Assembly: GCF_036884255.1 (NCBI RefSeq)
Contig: NZ_CP145605.1
Coordinates: forward strand, 5,951,001 to 6,015,000
Reading direction: 5' to 3'
Origin: Paenibacillus tundrae
GTDB lineage: Bacteria; Bacillota; Bacilli; Paenibacillales; Paenibacillaceae
DNA: 64,000 bases
In this document: positions 25,405 through 34,226 of the stretch, in pieces
How positions within the stretch are numbered: position 1 is the stretch's first letter
Layout: each line of letters opens with the position of its first letter
Made by a program: the position numbers and the translations under genes
The notes under the pieces: generated by a model
Seen by the model: the letters and a program-made list of their open reading frames with translations, nothing else
Database searches by the model: none
What the model was told of the DNA's origin: nothing

Positions 25405-26985
25405 CTATTTCAGGTATCCTTTGGATTTCCAATATCGCTTCGCAAAGGATTCAACAGCATAGGGCAGTTCCCCATCCAGCAAATCCTGATTCGCTTGCAT
25501 CAGCTCTTTGCGTCCACGTTCCAGCAATTGAACGGCATGTAGTAATTGGGGGCCACCTGCATAATGAAGTTCAAGCAACATCGGCTCTTCCTCATCCTCT
25601 TCCTCCTGAGCCGAGTATTCAACCAACACCATTTCCGTGCCGTCCGCATGCTGGTGTAGCGTATAGAAGTATTTCTCGACCTTCGTCTCCCCTTGTGTAT
25701 CCGTATACTCTCTACCAATACGCAGCATAGCTGGCTGGGGAACATCATCACACATTTGACCTGCTTGTCGAAATGCAAAGTAGAAGTCTTCAATCCACAA
25801 TCCATGCCGGTCATCATCATAATAATTGTCATACGGCTCCACGATAGGCAATGCTAATAAATCACGAATACGTTGCGGTGAAATTAAGGTGCGGGCATAT
25901 TGGTAATTCGATACGGACTGCAGCAAGGTATCCCATCCATGGTTGCTTAACTGCTGAATATCCGAAGGTGAGTCTTCCGTAAATACGCTCCATTCGGAGT
26001 TCTCACTGTTCACATAACGATAAGCGCCTGACATCATCCAGACAGGATTGCCCGCTTGCCCGGCAAGTTCATTAGGAGAGCCTGAAGCTCGGTCTGCTGG
26101 CTCTATTTTGAGCAACAATGCACAGTCATGGTCGTCTTGAAAATACAGACTCCGGAAATAGCCCTCGGTATGCTCATCCCCGTAGACAGAACCTCGGCAA
26201 AACTGTCCATCCACCCAAAACTCATAGCTGTTCAGCAACTCACCCTCCTCTCTTACAGGCAATAATGAAGGGTGAGTAAGACGCTCAATGTTCTCAGCTG
26301 TGAACTGATGATCTTCGAACCAATCCGGTACATCTGGCGCTAGTTCTGCGGCATAAATATACTCTCGTTTAATGATAGGCTGTCCCTGCTGCAGCCTCTT
26401 TATCATCTCTTCTCGCCATGGAAACGGCTCTTCTGTATCTTCGTCAATGACACACTCAGGAACAAATAACTCCAGCATGTTAAAGCCTTGCCATGGTCCG
26501 AGATCCTCCCACTCTTCAAGCTGACGCTTCACTTTTCGCTGTCCTTGAACCTGAATTCCATATTGCTCTGTACTTACTAGCAGCCCACCTTCTACGTTGC
26601 CTCTCACCGTCAATTCTCCATGGTTGTAATCTCCCCAGAACATATCCCCCACATAAAGATTACCTGTAATATATATTTCCTGCCCTCCCACGAGCATATA
26701 AGGCGTTGTAAGATCACCAAGCACAACCAGGTTAGAAGCGGCCGCGTCGGATTCTGTGTTTCCAATATAACGATCAACGATCAGATTTCCCTCTACCATA
26801 ATCAAAAAAGGCCCCTCATCCAGCAACAGCTCACTGATATGAAGATCACCTGAATGCATCCATACTTCCTCGGCATCAAATTCACCGTCATGTGCTTCAT
26901 TCTGTGTATACATCCAGCTTTCGTGAGGCAACCTCGTTTTGATATCGGCAAAAGTAACCTTTTGACCTATGTGATGTATGGACAT
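25405..26985 (-). CDS. Protein of unknown function with a beta-helix-like (bactofilin-type) region
   Basis: A ~526-aa acidic soluble protein that I cannot assign. Residues ~45-145 contain short repeated strands (EGNLIVDRYIG, NLVVLGDLTTPYMLVGG, IYITGNLYVGDMFWG, ELTVRGNVEGGLLVS), suggesting a right-handed beta-helix as in polymer-forming bactofilin-like proteins. The rest is Asp/Glu/Trp/Tyr-rich with an EEEDEEEP cluster near residue 470, a feature sometimes seen in immunity-type proteins. No signal or membrane segment. ATG 26985 is chosen, nine bases after GAGGAG; the frame extends upstream to 27075. No toxin gene is adjacent. Function is not known. Confidence 0.7.
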   Translation of the reverse strand: MSIHHIGQKVTFADIKTRLPHESWMYTQNEAHDGEFDAEEVWMHSGDLHISELLLDEGPFLIMVEGNLIVDRYIGNTESDAAASNLVVLGDLTTPYMLVGGQEIYITGNLYVGDMFWGDYNHGELTVRGNVEGGLLVSTEQYGIQVQGQRKVKRQLEEWEDLGPWQGFNMLELFVPECVIDEDTEEPFPWREEMIKRLQQGQPIIKREYIYAAELAPDVPDWFEDHQFTAENIERLTHPSLLPVREEGELLNSYEFWVDGQFCRGSVYGDEHTEGYFRSLYFQDDHDCALLLKIEPADRASGSPNELAGQAGNPVWMMSGAYRYVNSENSEWSVFTEDSPSDIQQLSNHGWDTLLQSVSNYQYARTLISPQRIRDLLALPIVEPYDNYYDDDRHGLWIEDFYFAFRQAGQMCDDVPQPAMLRIGREYTDTQGETKVEKYFYTLHQHADGTEMVLVEYSAQEEEDEEEPMLLELHYAGGPQLLHAVQLLERGRKELMQANQDLLDGELPYAVESFAKRYWKSKGYLK

Positions 26986-27126
26986 GTCCTGACACTCCTC
27001 ATCGGTTGATATATGGATAACATCTTTAAATCTTCTAATCTTGTAATATCTAAACTTCGAATCTATTGGCAGCATGACTACCCCGTTTAATTATACTAGA
27101 GGAAATATCCACCATTCCATAACAAA

Positions 27127-27153
27127 AACCCTCGTCCATACGGAGTGAGGGTT
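27127..27153 (-). terminator. Terminator after the second solute-binding gene
   Basis: AACCCTC (27127-27133) pairs with GAGGGTT (27147-27153). On the minus strand the stem is followed by GGTTTTTGTT. It ends the sensor kinase/binding-protein transcript. Confidence 0.65.
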
Positions 27154-27229
27154 ACACGATATTATTTGAAATAAAGGTTAGTTACACATGCCACTCTGAT
27201 GACAAAATGACCTTATCATGATTAGATGG

Positions 27230-28525
27230 CTAGTTTTCACTTCTCGCCAAAATGGCATTGGCACGTTCACGAAATTGTTGCGCTGCATCGTCTGCCGTTA
27301 ACTTGCCAAACAACAATAGATCATACAGCTCACGCAGCACGGCAGTGACTTCAGAGCTACCTACGGGATCAGGAGCGTCCATCGGACTGCTATGTTCTGC
27401 CACCCAATCTATATAGTCGAATACTTGTGCTTGCTCCGGTTCAACGATCATTCTCATCTGCTCCCGCACACTGGACGAAACGGGTACACCTCGCTCCCCT
27501 TTGAGCAGCAGATTGGCATCCAGATCATTAACGAAAAAGCTAATAAACTTCGCTGCCTCTTCCTTCTGTCTGGAATTACCCGCAATGGAGAAGAACATGC
27601 CTGGCTTCAGAAACAGTCCATCCGAATTGTTAGGCCCCGGCATTGGAGCAATAGACAAAGGCTTACCATAACGCTCAGTCGTACTGATGAATTGGTTAGA
27701 ATACCCCCAGCTAAACAGAGCCTCACCCAAATAAAACGGATCATTGTCTGGCTTACCAATATCTGAGGTCCAGATGTCTGGAGCAAAGATGAGTTTATCC
27801 TGCGCAAGGCGCTGCATCAGTCCAAAGTATTCAACAAACAAGGCGTCATCCTCATAACCGAGACGTGTCCCATCCTCCGCGTACAGCTTAGCACCATGTT
27901 GTCTCAAGTAATACGCGAAAAACTGCTCTGGGGTAAGATAAGTACCCAGGTAGATGCCCCTTCCCTGGATGTGCTTACCCATCTGATCAAAATCGTCCCA
28001 AGTCCATGCATCTGTAGGGAATTCAATACCATTTGCCTGCAAAACTTCCGGATCATAGATACTCAACAGCGCATTAACACCTAGGCTCAGTCCGTAGACT
28101 TTGCCGTCTATACTGCCACTATCCAGCTGCTGTTTGTCCATATCCTTCGTATCCAGCAATCCACGCTGCGCATACGGTGCTAGATCCTCCAACAGCTGTA
28201 GTGAGCTATATTGAGCCAAATACGAAATATCCATCTGGATAATATCTGGCAGTGCGTTCCCCGCCGCCAGTGGGGCCATTTTCCTCCAGTATTCATTGAA
28301 ACTGCTGTATTCGTACTCAATGTTCACATGTGGATTCAATTGCTCGTATTGATGGATTACCTCAATCGTGGCATTGTTTCGGAATTCTCCGCCCCACCAG
28401 GCAATACGCAATGTAATGGGTTCTTCATCAATCACCATACCAGGCCTTTGAGCAAATTGGGACACGCAACCGAGCAGAGCTGCCGTCAGGCAGATGATGC
28501 CTATTGTTCGCAGTAATCTTCCCAC
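27230..28525 (-). CDS. Extracellular solute-binding lipoprotein (family 1, sugar type)
   Basis: A ~431-aa substrate-binding lipoprotein: a hydrophobic signal with lipobox near LLGC at ~residues 17-20, then a family 1 binding fold (EPITLRIAWWGGEFRN, GNALPDIIQMDISYLAQYS, PTDAWTWDDFDQMGKHI). The GTG at 28525 is chosen because GAAGGAGGAG is five bases upstream; it overlaps the end of the sensor kinase gene by 25 bp, implying translational coupling. In related loci such a protein accompanies a YesM-type kinase and may feed or sense ligand for it rather than for a transporter, since permeases here sit with another binding protein. Confidence 0.85.
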   Translation of the reverse strand: MGRLLRTIGIICLTAALLGCVSQFAQRPGMVIDEEPITLRIAWWGGEFRNNATIEVIHQYEQLNPHVNIEYEYSSFNEYWRKMAPLAAGNALPDIIQMDISYLAQYSSLQLLEDLAPYAQRGLLDTKDMDKQQLDSGSIDGKVYGLSLGVNALLSIYDPEVLQANGIEFPTDAWTWDDFDQMGKHIQGRGIYLGTYLTPEQFFAYYLRQHGAKLYAEDGTRLGYEDDALFVEYFGLMQRLAQDKLIFAPDIWTSDIGKPDNDPFYLGEALFSWGYSNQFISTTERYGKPLSIAPMPGPNNSDGLFLKPGMFFSIAGNSRQKEEAAKFISFFVNDLDANLLLKGERGVPVSSSVREQMRMIVEPEQAQVFDYIDWVAEHSSPMDAPDPVGSSEVTAVLRELYDLLLFGKLTADDAAQQFRERANAILARSEN

Positions 28526-30273
28526 AGCTTCTCCTCCTTCGGCAGCGGTAAGGGAACCATAACCTTGGTTCCGCAACCCGGCTTGCTCTCCAGCCTGATG
28601 TCATGATCGTCACCGAAGGCTAGACGTAGCCGCTCTCTGATGTTCATCAGACCAATTCCCGTACCCCGGGTCTCCACTTCACCGCGAAGCACCTTCTCCA
28701 CGAATTCCGGTTCCATGCCTGGGCCGTGATCTTCAACGACAAGTAAGAGCTTCCCTTCTGATAGTTCCGCATACACACGAATCTGACAGGCGCCCACCTT
28801 CGGCTCCAACCCATATTGGATCGCATTCTCCAGTAACGGCTGTAACGTCAATTTGGGAATAGTGCACGCTAGGTAAGGCTGTGGCACATTCAGGTGAAAA
28901 TCCAGTCGGTGTTGAAAACGATACTTCTGAATCGTAACGTAATGATTGACGATCTCCAGCTCTTCCGCCAAGGTGATGACATTCTGCTTGAAGCTGATTG
29001 ATGTGCGTAGTAAATAGCCGAGCGACAGCACCATACTGGAGATCTGCTCCTGCTTATGCTTTTTGGCAAGCCAATGGATAGAATCCAGGGCATTATACAG
29101 AAAGTGCGGATTAATCTGAGCCTGCAACGCCTTGAACTCCGTTTCCTTAATGACCAGTTGGCTTGCATAATTTTCTTTAATCAGTGTATTGATGTGGGTG
29201 ATCATCAACCGATATGTACGGTGCAATAACCCGATCTCATCCATGTGATGATGCGTTGGCACGGTTAGATTCGCATTATCGATATTGTCGAGATCACCAT
29301 ACTGCACTTCTTTCATCTGTCCAATGAGCTGTCTAATTGGTCTCGTTAAGCTGCGTGCAAATACCATCCCTAGGGTCAGTACAATGGCAATGGCTATGAC
29401 ATAAACGACGATTAGTGCATTTTTCAGCCATATGATTCGCTCAAAAATCTCGTGATAGGAGGCCATGTTATAGTAGACCCAGCCGGTGTAGGACGATTTC
29501 TTTTGCGCTAGAAATACTGCCCTTCCATCCAGGTTTTTGATCTCATATCCCCCACTGCCCGGTAAAGGCTTGAGCCCTTCGGATACCGTGTTCTGGAGCT
29601 GTCGATATGGATAAACTACGTCGTCCCCTGCCTTCAGCACAATATCACTATTCTGGCTGTCCAATCCTGCGTATTCCTTCACGAGACGTTCGATGTTAAT
29701 CCGCAGAAACAAAATGCCGACAGGCTTGAGCGTCATCGGATCATAGGCTCGTACCTGCCGAACCATAACCAGCATCGGGTCATCATCGTCTGGATACAAC
29801 CACCTAACAGCACCATTTGCATGCTCAGCAGCTGCAATCATACGATCATACTTTTCCTCCGATACGGTTATCGTCTCACCATACTTATTCACTCTTCCCT
29901 GAGAATCAATTAAATGAACGGACTGCACGTAACGTGCAGCCCCACTAATGTGTTCCCATAGCCGATCTGTAATCTTCTTACGCTCAATAAAACTGGAGTA
30001 CGCCGTGTCATCCTCTAACAAAGATTTTAGCGCCCTTTGGATTTGCATATCCGAGATCATATTCAGTGATAACGCTTCCAACTTCTGCAATTCAAGATCA
30101 ACCGTAGAGGACGAGAGATTCAGCAGCCGGGAAGACTTATCGAATAACTGTTTATCATAGACGGAATACGTATAATACAAGGAACTGAAAGCCAGCGTGA
30201 TAATAAATGCCATCATGAACATGATCATCAGGAACATTTTCATTTTGATACTTAGTTTGCGGTAGGCTATCAT
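28501..30273 (-). CDS. YesM-family sensor histidine kinase
   Basis: A ~590-aa membrane kinase. There is a first membrane helix at ~10-32, an extracellular Cache-like domain, a second helix at ~285-310, then a HAMP region (RSLTRPIRQLIGQMKEVQYGDL), the His-kinase region with phospho-acceptor ALQAQINPHFLYNALDSI, and an ATPase domain (LLENAIQYGLEP, VVEDHGPGMEP, GTGIGLMNIRERL). ATG 30273 is ten bases after AAAGGAG. Its partner is presumably the YesN-type regulator at 34222-35772, separated from it by the three transporter genes. It should sense an extracellular saccharide. Confidence 0.92.
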   Translation of the reverse strand: MIAYRKLSIKMKMFLMIMFMMAFIITLAFSSLYYTYSVYDKQLFDKSSRLLNLSSSTVDLELQKLEALSLNMISDMQIQRALKSLLEDDTAYSSFIERKKITDRLWEHISGAARYVQSVHLIDSQGRVNKYGETITVSEEKYDRMIAAAEHANGAVRWLYPDDDDPMLVMVRQVRAYDPMTLKPVGILFLRINIERLVKEYAGLDSQNSDIVLKAGDDVVYPYRQLQNTVSEGLKPLPGSGGYEIKNLDGRAVFLAQKKSSYTGWVYYNMASYHEIFERIIWLKNALIVVYVIAIAIVLTLGMVFARSLTRPIRQLIGQMKEVQYGDLDNIDNANLTVPTHHHMDEIGLLHRTYRLMITHINTLIKENYASQLVIKETEFKALQAQINPHFLYNALDSIHWLAKKHKQEQISSMVLSLGYLLRTSISFKQNVITLAEELEIVNHYVTIQKYRFQHRLDFHLNVPQPYLACTIPKLTLQPLLENAIQYGLEPKVGACQIRVYAELSEGKLLLVVEDHGPGMEPEFVEKVLRGEVETRGTGIGLMNIRERLRLAFGDDHDIRLESKPGCGTKVMVPLPLPKEEKLWEDYCEQ

Positions 30274-30493
30274 GACACAAGCGCTCCTTTGAACCACGTG
30301 ATTTTACTAGTACGTGTTGAACAACCTCTACTAGATATATCACATGCAGGAAAATTCTCCTATATCTTTTTAGCGCCCCGCTCGTCTAGCAGCATTCAAC
30401 GCTTGGATGATGCACGAATCTCCCTTTTCGTTCGTGTGTACATGTTCAGATTCGTCTATATAGCATATGAGGCATAATGAACATTCCTTGCTA

Positions 30494-32146
30494 TTATTTT
30501 GCCTTATACCGGTCATACGCAGCTTGATGAATCTCGATGGCGCGGTCAATGCCCATGCTTTTGATCGTTTCAGCCATCGTGTCAAATTCCGTAATTGGCT
30601 TCTGTCCGCTAATGATAGCCGTCATCGTCTCGTTCAGATACGTATTAACCTGGCTCATAATGGACGTGCTTGTGCTAACCTCATCGGAGGACAAACGAAT
30701 TGGCGGAAGTGTCAGTGCTGAGCTGGCTTTCATCCATTCCTCATTCGCTGCACGTTGTCCTTCATCGAACAAGAGTGCATCCAGATAGCGGCTGTCTTGG
30801 TTGATCGGGCCATCCATAATGGATAGTGCATACGAAGCTAGAGCCTGATCATACGTTAGACCATTCGAATTATCTACAATAACATCCGTGAATTTGACGC
30901 CATCTCCTTCTTTTACATAACTGTCGTTCTCGATCCCGAAGTTGAACAGGTCACTGCCCTCTTCACTATAGTTATAGTCCATCCACTGTACGATATATTT
31001 CAGCTTATCTTCATCTGCCGAAGACGTAATGGCTTCACCATAACTGAGCACCTTCGCTTCCATGTTAAACGTCGCATAAGCTGTTCCATCTGGAGACTGC
31101 GGCCACGGCGCACCTGTCACATCGAAGTTCGGGTCGGTATCTCTCATGAGGTTAAAATATTTCCCCATCCCGCTGAATACACCGCCCTGATAAGCACCCG
31201 CCAGATTGTTCGTAACCTTGTAGTCAAACGCTTTACCATCATTCGTCATGATCTCAGGGTCGATCAACCCTTCCTTATACCACTTCGCCATCGTTTCGAG
31301 GAAATCGCGATATCCTGGTTGGATCGGGCCAAACTCCACCTTGTCTCCATTCATCTGGAAGCCGCCAATCACGCCAAAGGCAGTAGCAAAGTCATGCAGC
31401 TTCGTCAGGTTACCTGGTCCCCAGTTACCCGTGAAGGGTAATTCATCTTGTTTCCCGTTGCCATTCGGATCTTGTTCCTTGAACGCTTTAAGCACCGTAT
31501 ACCATTCATCAATATTCGTTGGAGCTTGCAGGTTCAATTTATCGAGCCAGTCTTGACGGATAATCAAACCAGAGGTTGCATTCAGCTTGAGTGCATCCAG
31601 CTTGAGCAGTGGGAACATATAGATCGTTCCATCATCAAGGGCAATCTGCTTCTTCACATCCGGATCAGATTCGATGATGCGTTTCAGGTTAGGTGCATAG
31701 CTATCGATCAGCTCGTTCAAGCGGATGATTCGGCCATCCTTGATCATTTTCTCCGGTCCGCCAACAGCGTCAGCCCAGTTGTAATAGATCACGTCAGGTA
31801 ATTCTTTGGTAGAGATGAGCAGGTTAAATTGATCCCGTTGTTGTCCGAGTGGCGGATGCGTGAACTTCGCCTCGATCCCCGTTCTCTTTGCCTTTTCCTT
31901 GTAAGAAGCCATATCTGCAAAATTGTTCAATGAAGCCGTGAGCTTCGCATCATTGGCGCGCCAATAATCAATCGTGAAGGGTTCGCTCGTAATTGGTAGC
32001 GGAATTTTAGTCAAGGCTTGAACCGCAGGCTCCGTCCCTTCTTCAGGCTCTGTAGCACTTGGTTCACTAGCTCCTCCAGTACATCCAGCCAATAAAGACA
32101 TGGTGAGCAGAGATGACAATAGAATAGACCCCATTCTTTTTTTCAC
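30494..32146 (-). CDS. LipO/LplA-type extracellular sugar-binding lipoprotein
   Basis: A ~550-aa lipoprotein. Signal peptide with lipobox LLAGC at ~residues 18-22, then an acidic linker (EPSATEPEEGTEP) and a large two-lobed binding fold typical of family 1 proteins working with LplB/LplC permeases (LISTKELPDVIYYNWADA; DPNGNGKQDELPFTG, a calcium-site-like loop). The GTG at 32146 is nine bases after TTGGAGG; an upstream TTG is part of the ribosome site. It follows the two permease genes. No ATPase is present, as usual for this family, which shares an MsmX-type ATPase. Confidence 0.9.
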   Translation of the reverse strand: MKKRMGSILLSSLLTMSLLAGCTGGASEPSATEPEEGTEPAVQALTKIPLPITSEPFTIDYWRANDAKLTASLNNFADMASYKEKAKRTGIEAKFTHPPLGQQRDQFNLLISTKELPDVIYYNWADAVGGPEKMIKDGRIIRLNELIDSYAPNLKRIIESDPDVKKQIALDDGTIYMFPLLKLDALKLNATSGLIIRQDWLDKLNLQAPTNIDEWYTVLKAFKEQDPNGNGKQDELPFTGNWGPGNLTKLHDFATAFGVIGGFQMNGDKVEFGPIQPGYRDFLETMAKWYKEGLIDPEIMTNDGKAFDYKVTNNLAGAYQGGVFSGMGKYFNLMRDTDPNFDVTGAPWPQSPDGTAYATFNMEAKVLSYGEAITSSADEDKLKYIVQWMDYNYSEEGSDLFNFGIENDSYVKEGDGVKFTDVIVDNSNGLTYDQALASYALSIMDGPINQDSRYLDALLFDEGQRAANEEWMKASSALTLPPIRLSSDEVSTSTSIMSQVNTYLNETMTAIISGQKPITEFDTMAETIKSMGIDRAIEIHQAAYDRYKAK

Positions 32147-32170
32147 GTAATTCGCCTCCAAGGATTAAAT

Positions 32171-33040
32171 TTATTGTTTCACAGCACCGATTAAGGCACC
32201 CTGAACAAAATAGCGTTGGATAAACGGATACACCAGCATAATCGGAAGTGTCGAGATAATAATGGTGGCATATTTGATGTTCTCACCTATTGCAAAGCCT
32301 GTGTCCACACCTGCCCCCATCGCTTCCGTGCTACTGCTGATTAAGATGTCGCGCATAATAATCTGGATCGGGTACAGTTCTTGACTCCGTAGATAGAGCA
32401 TCGGCCCCACGTAGTCATTCCAGTGATCCACGGCGTAGTACAGCATCATAACCGCTAGAATCGGCTTCGATAAAGGCAGTACAATGCGGAATAAAATCAA
32501 GAAATCATTGGCGCCATCCAGCTTCGCGGATTCGATCAGACTGATCGGGATGCCTTCGAAGTTTGTTTTCATAATGAGAAAATAGAATGTGCTGATCGCT
32601 CCAGGGATAATCAGGGCAAAGCGCGTGTCCACCATCCCCAGATTCTGAATGAGCAGGAAGGTCGGAATCATACCTCCACCAAAAAACATCGTGAATGTAA
32701 TCAACTTCATCAGCGTTTTTCTACCCAGCAGATCACTACGGGATAACCCATATGCCGCGAGTGAGGTCATTAGCAAGTTGATTGCTGTCCCCACCACCAC
32801 GTAGAAGAGTGTGTTCATATAACCCGTGTAGATACGGGTATCCTGAAATACCGCTTTGTACGCTTCCAACTGAAATCCTTCCGGCCAGAGCATGAGTGAG
32901 CGGGAACGTAACATCTGATCCGGGTCACTAATCGAAGAGTTGAACACGTACAGCATCGGGTAGAAACACAGGATCATGACCACCAAGAGCAGCAGCGTAT
33001 TAAATGCATCAAAGATATGTTCACCTGTAGACCTCTTCAT
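32171..33040 (-). CDS. Sugar ABC transporter permease, LplC/YtcP type
   Basis: A ~289-aa MalG-like inner-membrane permease with six helices. The cytoplasmic EAA loop is ESAKLDGANDFLILFRIVLP (ATPase contact). The C-terminal FIQRYFVQGALIGAVKQ is characteristic of the LplC/YtcP branch. ATG 33040 follows GGAAGGTGA closely; the frame opens fifteen bases earlier. The preceding gene ends 16 bp upstream and the binding protein starts 25 bp downstream, so the three form one operon. Confidence 0.9.
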   Translation of the reverse strand: MKRSTGEHIFDAFNTLLLLVVMILCFYPMLYVFNSSISDPDQMLRSRSLMLWPEGFQLEAYKAVFQDTRIYTGYMNTLFYVVVGTAINLLMTSLAAYGLSRSDLLGRKTLMKLITFTMFFGGGMIPTFLLIQNLGMVDTRFALIIPGAISTFYFLIMKTNFEGIPISLIESAKLDGANDFLILFRIVLPLSKPILAVMMLYYAVDHWNDYVGPMLYLRSQELYPIQIIMRDILISSSTEAMGAGVDTGFAIGENIKYATIIISTLPIMLVYPFIQRYFVQGALIGAVKQ

Positions 33041-33055
33041 CGCTTCACCTTCCAA

Positions 33056-34021
33056 TTACCAGAGACTGGTTGAGTTGAGCTTTCTGCTGATTGCATTTGC
33101 AGCGATAAGCAGCGCAAAGTTAATGACTCCGTTGAACAGCCCAATGGCTGTTGAATACGTATAATTGCCCTCCAGAATACCGGAACGGTATACAAAGGTT
33201 GATATGACATCCGATGTCTCATAAGTCGGTGCGGTTTGCATGAGCAATATTTTCTGGAAATCGGCATTCATCACTGCGCCCATACGCAGAATAAGCATGA
33301 TGACGATGGTTGGCATGATGCCAGGCAGTGTAATATGGAGCAATTGGCGCCAGCGATTCGCACCGTCAATCTTGGCAGCTTCATACAACTGGGGATCAAT
33401 GCCGCTAAGCGCCGCCAAGAAGATGATGGACGCCCAGCCTGCTCCCTGCCAGATATTCGATAGAATGTACAGCGGACGGAACATATCCTTCTCTGCCAGG
33501 AACATCAGCGGCTGTAGATCGAAGAATCCACGAATGACATTGAACAACCCGCCGTCCAAGGATGAGAACGTTTTCAACATTCCGACCACGACAACAACTG
33601 AAATAAAATGCGGCATATAGCTGACCGTTTGCACCGTGCTTCTGAACCATTTCTTACGTACTTCATTCAAGAGCAAGGCAAGTATGATTGGGGCAGGAAA
33701 GCCGAATACAATGCTGTAAAAACTCAGAATCAATGTGTTCTTAATGAGTCTCCAGAAGTAATAACTTTCGAAGAACATCGTGAAATTGTCAAAACCGACC
33801 CATTCTCCAGCCAATATACCTTTGACCGGGCTATATGATTCTTGAAACGCCATCAGGAGCCCATACATTGGCCCATAGCTAAAAATCAGATAATAGGCGA
33901 CGACAGGAAGCAGCATGAGATATACATACCTGTTACGAACAAGTTCCTTTTTCACAAAGCTCCATTTGCCAGATCGCTTCAAATGTCCCGGCTCCATCAC
34001 CGGACTTCGCTTCAGCTCCAT
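33056..34021 (-). CDS. Sugar ABC transporter permease, LplB type
   Basis: A ~321-aa MalF-like permease with six helices. Family features are the N-terminal RNRYVYLMLLPVVAYYLIF, YGPMYGLLMAFQ, and the EAA loop YEAAKIDGANRWRQLLHITL. ATG 34021 is seven bases after TTGGAGG. First gene of the transporter operon; it is preceded by an inverted repeat (34122-34163) and by the terminator of the response-regulator gene. Together with the LplC-type permease and the LipO-type protein it would import an oligosaccharide. Confidence 0.9.
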   Translation of the reverse strand: MELKRSPVMEPGHLKRSGKWSFVKKELVRNRYVYLMLLPVVAYYLIFSYGPMYGLLMAFQESYSPVKGILAGEWVGFDNFTMFFESYYFWRLIKNTLILSFYSIVFGFPAPIILALLLNEVRKKWFRSTVQTVSYMPHFISVVVVVGMLKTFSSLDGGLFNVIRGFFDLQPLMFLAEKDMFRPLYILSNIWQGAGWASIIFLAALSGIDPQLYEAAKIDGANRWRQLLHITLPGIMPTIVIMLILRMGAVMNADFQKILLMQTAPTYETSDVISTFVYRSGILEGNYTYSTAIGLFNGVINFALLIAANAISRKLNSTSLW

Positions 34022-34121
34022 CCACTGTACCTCCAATTCTGGTGTGAAAATCCTCTATACTCCTAATGATAGGACTTAGGTGGGTCTTCTTCCCATGCTC
34101 ATTTCCGAGATATGGATGTTC

Positions 34122-34163
34122 AAAACCGTGTTCTACAAGTTCATGTGTAAAAAACACGGTTTT
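34122..34163 (-). promoter_or_regulatory. Inverted repeat upstream of the sugar transporter operon
   Basis: AAAACCGTGTT (34122-34132) and AACACGGTTTT (34153-34163) are perfect complements separated by 20 bases, about 100-140 bp before the first permease. There is no U-run immediately after it on the minus strand. It may be the binding site of the neighbouring YesN-type regulator or a leader hairpin. Confidence 0.45.
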
Positions 34164-34194
34164 CAGCAGATCAAAGCTGGGGGGCGATGCACAA

Positions 34195-34226
34195 CAAAAA
34201 ACCTGCTGTCAATGAAGACAGTCAGG
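34195..34226 (-). terminator. Terminator after the response regulator gene
   Basis: On the minus strand CCTGACTGTC pairs with GACAGCAGG (complement of 34202-34226, one bulged A), followed by six U. It overlaps the last codons of the gene and separates it from the transporter operon. Confidence 0.75.
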
